Assembly (NCBI GenBank): GCA_021799915.1
Contig: JAJYZN010000169.1
Coordinates: 1-5,962 of the forward strand
Direction: 5' to 3'
Origin: Actinomycetes bacterium
Lineage (GTDB): Bacteria; Actinomycetota; Acidimicrobiia; Acidimicrobiales; RAAP-2
Length of the DNA stretch: 5,962 bases
Below the pieces are notes generated by a model. It was not told where the DNA came from. It did no database searches and saw only the letters and a program-made list of their open reading frames with translations. The stretch's first letter is position 1, and every line of letters starts with the position of its first letter. Below, piece after piece: positions 1 to 5,372 of this stretch. Made by a program: the position numbers and the translations under genes.

Positions 1-590
1 CGGTCACCCCCACCGAACCGAACTACGCGCCCTACGTGCTCCAGATGCAGCAGAAGGGCGTCCAGTACGTGACCGAGTACTCCACAATGAGCTCGGCAGC
101 TCGCCTGCTCGAAGCCATGCAGCAGCAGAACTTCCAGCCCCAGGTGGTGGACTGGTTCTCCGAGGAGTACACACCCCAGTTCATCGAGCAGACCCAAGGC
201 GAGTCCAACGGCGACCTGGTCCTGATGGCCACTGCCGCCTACGAGGAGGCGGGCAGCATCCCCGAGATGCAGACGTACCTCTCCTGGCTCAACCGGGTGG
301 CCCCAGGGGCCAAGCACGACATCTTCGGGATCTTCGCCTGGTCGGCTGGGCTGGCGTTCCTCCAGGCGGCAAAAGCCGTCGGTCCGCATCTCACCCGGGC
401 CGCGTTGCTCGCGCAACTGGCGAAGATCCACACATGGACCGGCGACGGCCTCCAGCCTCCGGAGAACTTCGGCACAAAGATACCGAGCAAGTGCTTCGAC
501 TACTTCCACATCGAGGGCAGCAGCTTCCAGCGGCTGTACCCGTCGACGCCGAACACCTATGACTGCAGCGGCGGGCTCTACCAGTACTGA
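1..590 (+). CDS. ABC transporter solute-binding protein, LivK-like (3' part)
   Basis: This is the C-terminal 195 residues of a periplasmic-binding-protein type 1 (branched-chain amino acid/amide family) receptor; the 5' end lies outside the window and the first full codon is at base 3. Such proteins bind a small polar ligand outside the membrane and hand it to a LivH/LivM permease. Visible support: an alternating alpha/beta C-lobe pattern (QPQVVDWFSEEYTPQFIEQ; then a helix around AWSAGLAFLQAAKAVG, which is the usual penultimate domain helix), followed by a tail with two cysteines (SKCFDYF and YDCSGG, visible residues about 164 and 188) 24 residues apart. Cys pairs of this kind are common near the C-terminus of actinobacterial members and probably form a disulfide. 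The fused permease follows after 33 nt on the same strand, which supports one transport operon. The ligand cannot be deduced: the family includes receptors for amino acids, amides, urea and aromatic acids. Confidence 0.85.
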   Translation, partial: VTPTEPNYAPYVLQMQQKGVQYVTEYSTMSSAARLLEAMQQQNFQPQVVDWFSEEYTPQFIEQTQGESNGDLVLMATAAYEEAGSIPEMQTYLSWLNRVAPGAKHDIFGIFAWSAGLAFLQAAKAVGPHLTRAALLAQLAKIHTWTGDGLQPPENFGTKIPSKCFDYFHIEGSSFQRLYPSTPNTYDCSGGLYQY

Positions 591-614
591 GCCACCCGCG
601 AACTCGAGAGCGAC

Positions 615-620
615 GGAGGG
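615..620 (+). promoter_or_regulatory. Ribosome binding site of the fused permease
   Basis: GGAGGG lies three bases before the GTG at 624. It is the only strong Shine-Dalgarno match in the 33-nt gap and fixes the GTG as the start. The spacing is shorter than usual. Confidence 0.6.
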
Positions 621-623
621 CTC

Positions 624-2570
624 GTGCACGAACTGTTCGCCTTCACCATCGTAGGAGTCGTCACCGGAGCGGCCTACGCCGTCGCCGCCAGTGGCCTCGT
701 GGTGACGTACTCGACCTCGGGCATCTTCAACATCGCCCACGGCGCGGTCGGAATGCTGATGGCGTTCGTCTTCTGGCAGTTCGAGATGGCTTGGCACTGG
801 CCCACGCTCTTGTCCCTTGTCGTCACCGTGCTCGTCATCGCGCCACTGTTCGGTGCCGCGGTCGAACGCTTCCTCATCCGACGCGTCGCCGACGCGTCGG
901 TGGCGACCACGCTCGTCGTGACCATCGGGCTCATGGTCGGGCTGATCGGGTTGGTCGATACGGTCTGGCCTCCCGAAGCACGGGTGCTGCTCCCCTTCTT
1001 CGGTCACTCAGGGTTTCAGCTCGCCGGGGTGTTCGTCACCTGGGAGGACGTCATCACCGTCGGCGCGGCACTGGGAATCGCCGCCGGTCTGCGCCTGTTC
1101 TTGTACCGCACCCGGACCGGCGTCACCATGCGGGCGGTGGTGGACAACCGGGGCCTGGCCGGGCTCAACGGCGCGCGACCGGCCCGGATCGGCACGCTCA
1201 GCTGGGCATTGGGAGCGATGCTGGCCTCGATCGCCGGCATCCTCATCGCCCCTGAGCTCCAGCTCTCGGTCCTGCCGCTCACCTTGCTCGTCGTCGATGC
1301 CTACGCCGCCGCGATGATCGGTCGGCTGAGGAACCTTCCGCTCACCTTTGCCGGCGCCCTGTTGATCGGGCTCCTCCAGTCCTACGCCGTCGGCTACATG
1401 CCCAGCACCGGCATCTGGGACTCGGTCCCCCTCCAAGGCATGCGCCTCGCCATCCCTTCGATCCTGCTCTTCGTCACCCTCTTGGTGCTCCCGCAGGACA
1501 CCATCCGCGGTGCGATCTTCCAGGTCAAGCGAGTCGTCCGGCCCACGGCATCGCTCGTCCGCTCGCTCCAGGGCGCGGTCTTCCTCGTCGTGGCCGTCGC
1601 GCTGGCCACCTCGTTCCTCGGCACCGGCGACACCGTGGACTTGGGCACCGGTCTGGCGCTCGGGCTCATCATGCTCTCGCTGGTGCCACTGTCGGGATGG
1701 GGCGGCCAGGTCTCCTTGTGCCAGATGACCTTCGCCGGGCTCGGCGCATTCGCCATGGCTCGCGCCGGGGGAGGCGGGTCTCCCCTGGGCCTGCTGGCAG
1801 CCGCCGGGCTGGCGGGTGCGGTCGGCGCGCTTGTGGCGCTCCCGGCACTCCGACTGAAAGGCCTGTACCTCGCGCTGGCCACCATGGCGTTCGCGGCCGC
1901 GATGGACGACATGTTCTTCCCGACCTCGACGGCGTTCACCTTCAACGGGTCGGTGCCGATCCCTAGGCCGAGCATCTTCGGCCTTCACTTCGTCGGGCAG
2001 CGATCGTTCGTCGTCTTTCTGGCCGTCGTCTTCGCCGTTCTGTCGGTGGCGATCCTGGCCCTGCGCCGGGGGCCGTTCGGCCGGGTCCTCTCGGCGATGA
2101 AAGACAGCGAGGCCGCGTGCGCCACCCTCGGTCTGAACCTCACGCTGACCAAGCTCGTCGTCTTCTCCCTCTCCGCTGCGATGGCCGGGTTCGCGGGGGC
2201 CCTCTACGGCGGCATGGAGTCGGTGGCCGGCGCCACCCAGTTCGAGATGCTCCAGAGCCTTCCCATCCTCTTGTTGTGCGTGGTGGGGGGCGTGGCGACG
2301 TGCAGCGGCGCGCTCTTCGGAGGGATCGTTCTCGGGCTCGGCCCGGTCCTGCAGTCAGCGCTCCCGCAAGTCGGGAGCGTCTCGCTGCTCGGCACCGGTC
2401 TGGCCGGGGTCACCCTCGGGGCGAACCCCGACGGCCTGATGCCGGCCTTCTACGAACGGGCAGCATCGTGGTGGTCGGGACTCCTCGCGCGCGGTGCCTG
2501 GCTGCTCAGTCGCCGGCTCTCCGGGACCCTCGCGGCGCCGGCCGGCGAGACGACCACAGTGCCGGCATGA
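624..2570 (+). CDS. Fused LivH-LivM branched-chain amino acid-type ABC permease
   Basis: This integral membrane protein forms the transport channel of a Liv-type ABC importer. At 648 residues it is about twice the length of a single LivH or LivM. Residues 1 to about 290 match LivH: an N-terminal hydrophobic helix, the signature SGIFNIAHGAVGM (32-44), and a cytoplasmic coupling loop at about 162-207 (RTRTGVTMRAVVDNRGLAGL) that contacts the ATPase. After a basic linker (about 300-315, VKRVVRPTASLVR), residues about 316-605 match LivM: SGWGGQVSLCQMTFAGLGAF (357-376), the second coupling loop at 483-529 (GPFGRVLSAMKDSEAACATL), and the terminal GTGLAGVTLGANPDGL. The tail after about 606 is cytosolic, variable and rich in Ala/Thr. 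The GTG start is chosen because GGAGGG precedes it and the first helix follows at once. It sits between a solute-binding protein gene and, with a 4-nt ATGA overlap, the propeller gene. The ATPase subunits are not in this window. Fused LivHM proteins are known in actinobacteria, so fusion is not evidence of an assembly error. Substrate unknown. Confidence 0.92.
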   Translation: MHELFAFTIVGVVTGAAYAVAASGLVVTYSTSGIFNIAHGAVGMLMAFVFWQFEMAWHWPTLLSLVVTVLVIAPLFGAAVERFLIRRVADASVATTLVVTIGLMVGLIGLVDTVWPPEARVLLPFFGHSGFQLAGVFVTWEDVITVGAALGIAAGLRLFLYRTRTGVTMRAVVDNRGLAGLNGARPARIGTLSWALGAMLASIAGILIAPELQLSVLPLTLLVVDAYAAAMIGRLRNLPLTFAGALLIGLLQSYAVGYMPSTGIWDSVPLQGMRLAIPSILLFVTLLVLPQDTIRGAIFQVKRVVRPTASLVRSLQGAVFLVVAVALATSFLGTGDTVDLGTGLALGLIMLSLVPLSGWGGQVSLCQMTFAGLGAFAMARAGGGGSPLGLLAAAGLAGAVGALVALPALRLKGLYLALATMAFAAAMDDMFFPTSTAFTFNGSVPIPRPSIFGLHFVGQRSFVVFLAVVFAVLSVAILALRRGPFGRVLSAMKDSEAACATLGLNLTLTKLVVFSLSAAMAGFAGALYGGMESVAGATQFEMLQSLPILLLCVVGGVATCSGALFGGIVLGLGPVLQSALPQVGSVSLLGTGLAGVTLGANPDGLMPAFYERAASWWSGLLARGAWLLSRRLSGTLAAPAGETTTVPA

Positions 2571-3676
2571 CCGCGCCCACGAGCACGCGCGAGCGCTCGC
2601 CCAGCCACGCTCCCTCACGCACCGCCGAACGCCGCTCCCGACAGCGCCTCTCCACCGAGCGGCACCGCCTCGAGGCATCACGGCGACGCCATCGCACTCG
2701 ACTGGCCCGTCGTGCCCGTCGCGCGGCCGGGGCGGGCGCAGCCCTCCTCATTCTCCTCGCAGTCCTCGCGTTGGTGCTCACCCAGGAGCTCGCCCCCGCT
2801 GCACCGTCTCCGGCCACTCTCACCGTGCTCACCCACCAACCGGCGGTCTCCTCGGTCGCCGTAGGCGAGGGGTCGGGCTGGCTCACCGACGATCGCACCG
2901 ACACGCTGGTGCGCTTCGACCCGTCCACCGGCCGCAGGCTCGGCCCGAGCCTCTCGGTGCCCGGGCGCCCCGTCGACGTCGTGACGGCGGCCGGCCATGT
3001 CTGGGTGGCGAGCATGCTCACCAACACGGTCGAGGAGATCGCCCCGGATCATCTCCGTCTCGTCCGCACGCTGCCAGTCCCGTCCGGACCTGTCGGGATG
3101 GCGTGGGACGGCGGGCTGCTCTGGGTGGCCAGCGTCCTCGCCGGTGACGTGACGGCGATCGACCCCTACGACGGCCGTATCGTGGCGACTTCGCACATCG
3201 CGTCCGGCGCCGTGCGGATCGCCGCCGGAGGTAGCAGCGTCTGGGTGACGGGCAGCACGGACACGGTCGCCGAGGTGAGCCCACGTCCGGCCGGCGGCCG
3301 CTTGCACTGGCGCACCATCGTCGTGGGTCGGAGTCCCCTCGGGGTGGCCGCAGGGCCGCGGGCCGTGTGGGTCGCCGACGCCGGCGCCGGAACGGTGACC
3401 GAGATCGACCCGGCGACCGGACGTGTCGTGGGCACCTACCGGACCGGACCGGACCCCGTAGCCGTGGCGCCGATGCCCGGGACCGAGGGAGCGACCGCCT
3501 GGGTGGCCGACGGGCAAGCCGACGACGTGCGCGCCGTGGGAGCAGGGGCAGGCAGCGGCGGCGTGGGGCCCGTGGCGCACCTTGGAGGCACGCCTCGCCA
3601 GATGGTCGTCGCCGGAGCGGCGGTCTGGACCGCAATTGGCAACCCCGGCACGGTGGTCTCCGTCCAAGGCGGCTGA
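2567..3676 (+). CDS. Membrane-anchored seven-repeat beta-propeller protein (YncE/Vgb-like)
   Basis: The start is the ATG of an ATGA overlap with the permease stop, giving 369 residues. The reading frame stays open upstream, but only inside the permease gene. Residues 1-52 are hydrophilic and very rich in Arg (RRRHRTRLARRARR); one hydrophobic helix follows at about 53-73 (AAGAGAALLILLAVLALVL). By the positive-inside rule the N-terminus is cytosolic and the rest lies outside. From about residue 85 there are seven repeats of the pattern W-(V/L)-(A/T)-x(4-6)-(T/D)-V-x-x-(I/V)-(D/S)-P-x-TGR, starting near Trp105, Trp146, Trp186, Trp226, Trp268, Trp312 and Trp354. The clearest are WVASVLAGDVTAIDPYDGR and WVADAGAGTVTEIDPATGR. 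Seven such repeats suggest a seven-bladed propeller like the YncE, virginiamycin-B-lyase-like or NHL/PQQ-type families. No catalytic residues can be assigned; a binding or scaffolding role beside the transporter is inferred only from the overlap. No good Shine-Dalgarno site precedes the ATG, so translation is probably coupled to the permease gene. Confidence 0.8.
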   Translation: MTAPTSTRERSPSHAPSRTAERRSRQRLSTERHRLEASRRRHRTRLARRARRAAGAGAALLILLAVLALVLTQELAPAAPSPATLTVLTHQPAVSSVAVGEGSGWLTDDRTDTLVRFDPSTGRRLGPSLSVPGRPVDVVTAAGHVWVASMLTNTVEEIAPDHLRLVRTLPVPSGPVGMAWDGGLLWVASVLAGDVTAIDPYDGRIVATSHIASGAVRIAAGGSSVWVTGSTDTVAEVSPRPAGGRLHWRTIVVGRSPLGVAAGPRAVWVADAGAGTVTEIDPATGRVVGTYRTGPDPVAVAPMPGTEGATAWVADGQADDVRAVGAGAGSGGVGPVAHLGGTPRQMVVAGAAVWTAIGNPGTVVSVQGG

Positions 3677-3733
3677 GCGTCGCGCAGCGGGGCGTCCTGG
3701 CGCCGCGCAAACAGGACCGGAACCGGGGCCCGC

Positions 3734-3755
3734 GATCGCGACCCCGGTCGCGATC
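3734..3755. terminator. Perfect inverted repeat in the convergent gap; possible bidirectional terminator
   Basis: GATCGCGACC (3734-3743) and GGTCGCGATC (3746-3755) are exact reverse complements separated by CC. The dyad lies between the stop of the propeller gene (3676) and directly touches the stop codon of the opposing lipoprotein gene (3756-3758). A second, overlapping dyad pairs ACCGGGG (3722-3728) with CCCCGGT (3742-3748) around the palindrome CGCGATCGCG (3731-3740). Position favours transcription termination for both converging genes, but neither side has a T-tract, so it is not a canonical intrinsic terminator. It could equally be a protein-binding site. Confidence 0.5.
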
Positions 3756-4589
3756 TCAACCGGTCGGTGATGTTGTTGTGTCCTTCTTCACGTTCGTCGG
3801 CACCGGGATCTTGGCAACGCCGCCGATCGAGTCGATCGTGAACGAGTAGGTGACGTGGTGGTTCGAGGTGCCCACTCCCGAACCTTGGGCCCCGAGCGCG
3901 TACGAGAGCAGCGCGCCGCTGCTGTTGGAGATGCACGCGTTGGCCAGCTCGTTCAGCACCTTGGAGTTCAGCTCTTTGGACTCGATGGTGAACGTGGTGC
4001 CGGCCTGTCCGGCTTCGCTGCACGACGCGCCCTTTGTCACCGTCGCCCCGGCCACCTTCAAGTACCCGAGGAACCCCTTGACCGCTTCCGGGTACGGACT
4101 TGTCGAGTAGTGCTGGACGTTCGCCGGCTGTACTGTCTCGTACCAGGTTGTGCCCAGCTTCGAATAGGTGGCTGTCGCGGTGTGGAGCTGAACGTTGGGC
4201 TGTGTCGTCTGGTAGTCCGTCTGCGAGTACACCTCGCCATGCATGGCGAGCGAACCGTTGTCTGTGAAGTTGAAGGTGTAGTTGGTGAGCGAGCCGAGCT
4301 TCGCCTTGGTCGGCAGGGCTGACGCGCCGGGCACCGAGGTCGAGTGCGGTGTCGGGGCGGGTGTCGAGTTGTGCGTGGCAGAGGACGGCGTCGTCGATCC
4401 GGTGGCCGCGGTGGGGCCCGAAGGGCTCGACGAGCCGCAGGCGGCCAGGGCCAGGGAGAATGCAGTCGTCGCGAGCAGCGCACCCACGCCTCGCCACGTC
4501 CGGGCCGAGTGCCTGCCGGGGAGGGCGGGGGGAAGTGTGGCGGCTTTGGGCCGATCGGTGGCTGTCGTCGCTCGGGCGGTCGTATTCAT
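3756..4589 (-). CDS. Secreted lipoprotein of unknown function
   Basis: A 277-residue protein starting at ATG 4589, preceded by GAGGAG (4593-4598). The frame is open further upstream to 4844, but that stretch is repeat-rich non-coding-like DNA; an in-frame ATG at 4652 has no visible ribosome site. Residues 1-34 are a basic n-region, 35-50 a hydrophobic segment, and LALAAC (46-51) is a good lipobox, so Cys51 should be lipidated and the protein held on the outer face of the membrane. A Ser/Thr/Pro linker (about 52-90, e.g. GSSSPSGPTAATGSTTPSS) leads to a globular domain (about 92-265) with beta-rich segments (LTNYTFNFTDNGSLAMHGEV; HHVTYSFTIDSIGGVAKIPV) and two cysteines (190, 219) that could pair. 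The alternating strands vaguely recall LppX/LprG-type or LolA-like lipid-binding lipoproteins, but I cannot see a diagnostic motif, so the function is left open. It converges on the propeller gene and lies downstream of, and co-directional with, the mce gene across a 267-nt gap. Confidence 0.82.
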   Translation of the reverse strand: MNTTARATTATDRPKAATLPPALPGRHSARTWRGVGALLATTAFSLALAACGSSSPSGPTAATGSTTPSSATHNSTPAPTPHSTSVPGASALPTKAKLGSLTNYTFNFTDNGSLAMHGEVYSQTDYQTTQPNVQLHTATATYSKLGTTWYETVQPANVQHYSTSPYPEAVKGFLGYLKVAGATVTKGASCSEAGQAGTTFTIESKELNSKVLNELANACISNSSGALLSYALGAQGSGVGTSNHHVTYSFTIDSIGGVAKIPVPTNVKKDTTTSPTG

Positions 4590-4592
4590 CGT

Positions 4593-4598
4593 CTCCTC
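4593..4598 (-). promoter_or_regulatory. Ribosome binding site of the lipoprotein gene
   Basis: GAGGAG on the - strand, three bases before ATG 4589. It decides between this start and the in-frame ATG at 4652, which has no such site and would put 21 extra non-signal residues in front of the signal peptide. Confidence 0.65.
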
Positions 4599-4600
4599 AC

Positions 4601-4644
4601 GGTGTCCAGTGGCCGGGGCGAAGGTGTCCAGTGGCCTGGGCGAA
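4601..4644. repeat. Two tandem 22-bp direct repeats in the lipoprotein 5' leader
   Basis: GGTGTCCAGTGGCC(G/T)GGGCGAA occurs at 4601-4622 and again at 4623-4644, head to tail, with one mismatch (G at 4615 against T at 4637). The unit is 22 bp, close to two helical turns and not a multiple of three, so it is not a protein-coding repeat. The proximal copy ends three bases from the ribosome binding site of the lipoprotein gene. A pair of operator sites or a leader RNA element are both possible; simple slippage is the null explanation. Confidence 0.8.
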
Positions 4645-4697
4645 GCGGCCATGACGTTCGCCGAAACTTCAAAACGGGAAAACGCTGCAAAGCCTGC

Positions 4698-4726
4698 AAG
4701 ATACCACCGGCGAGAAGCCCGAACCA
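4698..4726 (-). promoter_or_regulatory. Candidate promoter of the lipoprotein gene (extended -10)
   Basis: On the - strand the sequence TGGTATCTT contains a TANNNT-type -10 hexamer (TATCTT, 4698-4703) with the TG of an extended -10. A weak -35-like TGGTTC lies 17 nt upstream (4721-4726). It would start a transcript near 4691 with a leader of about 100 nt that includes both 22-bp repeats. The -35 match is poor, and the assignment rests mostly on position and the extended -10. Confidence 0.25.
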
Positions 4727-4746
4727 CGCACGCGGCACTGGGGTGC

Positions 4747-4810
4747 GGCGGCGGGGGGGTGCGGCGGCGCGGCAGTACGGCGGCGGGGGGGTGCGGCGGC
4801 GCGGCAGTAC
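4747..4810. repeat. Two perfect 32-bp GC-rich tandem repeats
   Basis: Two identical 32-bp units at 4747-4778 and 4779-4810. Each begins GGCGGC, contains a run of seven G, then TGCGGCGGC, and ends GCGGCAGTAC. A degenerate partial unit precedes them (about 4731-4746, with CGGCACTGGGG in place of the longer unit) and the first four bases of another follow (4811-4814). The block lies between the mce stop and the lipoprotein gene. The G-runs on the + strand separated by short loops could form G-quadruplex-like structure, while the - strand transcript would be C-rich. No ORF with credible composition uses it. Confidence 0.85.
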
Positions 4811-4856
4811 GGCGACGCACGCGGTGCACACGGGATGGCGCCACTCACGCCGCCTC

Positions 4857-5372
4857 CTACTCCTGGACGAGCTCGATGAGGGTCCCGAACGCGGTCTTGG
4901 GGTGCACGAAAGCCACCGTGGTCCCTCGCGAGCCTGGCCGCGGGGCGGCGTCGATGGCCCGGCCTCCGTGATCGACGATCGACGCGAGCGCTTGAGCGCA
5001 GTCGGTAACGCGGTACCCCACGTGGTGGAGACCTTCACCTTTGGCTGCCAAGAACTTCGCCACCGGGGAGTCCTCCCGGATCGGCGTGAGGAGCTGGATG
5101 TAGGAGTCGGCCACCTTGAGGAGGGCCTCTTCGACGCCGTCGGACTCGACGACCTCTCGGTGGGCAACGCTCGCCCCCAGGTTCTCGGCGTACCAGGCGG
5201 CCGCGGCGTCGAGGTCCGAGACGGCGATGGCGACGTGGTCGATCTCGGTCAGCAGGCCGCCCGTGTCCTGCCCGCGTCCGTCGCCTGCCCCAGCTCCGGC
5301 CGCAGTCCCGGCCCCAGCCCCAGCCCCGGCCGCAGCCGCAGTCCCGGCCCCTGCCCCTGCCGCGCCGCTCAT
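4857..5372 (-). CDS. mce: Methylmalonyl-CoA/ethylmalonyl-CoA epimerase with Ala/Gly-rich N-terminal extension
   Basis: This VOC-fold (glyoxalase/bleomycin family) enzyme interconverts (R)- and (S)-methylmalonyl-CoA, and in the ethylmalonyl-CoA pathway ethylmalonyl-CoA epimers too, in the cytosol. The catalytic domain spans about 40-171. Aligned by spacing to the Propionibacterium shermanii enzyme (recalled, not computed), the metal ligands are His46 (TEIDHVAIAV), Gln93 (YIQLLTP), His117 (GLHHVGY) and Glu167 (GTLIELVQE), and the catalytic Glu is Glu82 (DGVEEALLKV). The intervals 93-117-167 closely match the 26/50-residue spacing of that enzyme, allowing a 2-residue loop difference. Residues 2-30 are almost only Ala, Gly and Thr, followed by DGRGQDTGG; typical epimerases start near LLTEIDH, so this is about 35-38 residues of extra low-complexity sequence. 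The start at 5372 is supported by its ATGA overlap with the ccr stop, although a non-ATG start close to residue 40 cannot be excluded. Translation is probably coupled to ccr. Confidence 0.92.
   Translation of the reverse strand: MSGAAGAGAGTAAAAGAGAGAGTAAGAGAGDGRGQDTGGLLTEIDHVAIAVSDLDAAAAWYAENLGASVAHREVVESDGVEEALLKVADSYIQLLTPIREDSPVAKFLAAKGEGLHHVGYRVTDCAQALASIVDHGGRAIDAAPRPGSRGTTVAFVHPKTAFGTLIELVQE
5296..5361. repeat. Imperfect 30/36-bp tandem duplication encoding the Mce Ala/Gly tail
   Basis: Segment 5296-5325 (beginning CCGGCCGCAGTCCCGGCCCC) recurs at 5326-5361 with a 6-bp insertion (an extra CCGCAG) and A-to-T changes in the two CCCCAG steps. All lengths are multiples of three, so the mce frame is kept. 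The duplication accounts for the repeated AGAGAGTAA-type peptide in the N-terminal extension of the epimerase. Confidence 0.7.

Noticed and set aside
1008..1988. 326-codon open frame on the - strand inside the permease gene
   Set aside because: It is antisense to a clearly coding LivHM gene, and the peptide is rich in Arg/Gly/Glu/Asp with no domain or membrane pattern, typical of a high-GC shadow frame.
2117..2566. Upstream extension of the propeller frame inside the permease gene
   Set aside because: The extension is Arg/Pro-rich shadow sequence over the LivM half; the TM anchor and ATGA overlap favour the start at 2567.
2678..3667. 329-codon open frame on the - strand opposite the propeller gene
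   Set aside because: The His/Arg/Gly-rich composition, lack of a motif and complete overlap with the convincing propeller repeats on the other strand mark it as a shadow.
4747..4810. CRISPR-like array
   Set aside because: The 32-bp units are directly adjacent with no unique spacers and are low-complexity GC-rich, so this is a minisatellite.
4590..4844. N-terminal extension of the lipoprotein frame up to a start at 4844
   Set aside because: It would put about 85 Pro/Arg-rich residues encoded by tandem repeats before the signal peptide. The good ribosome site at 4593-4598 and the signal peptide fit ATG 4589.
4601..4856. Insertion sequence or mobile element remnant in the intergenic region
   Set aside because: There are no transposase fragments and no terminal inverted repeats; only tandem repeats and one short 10-bp direct repeat are present.
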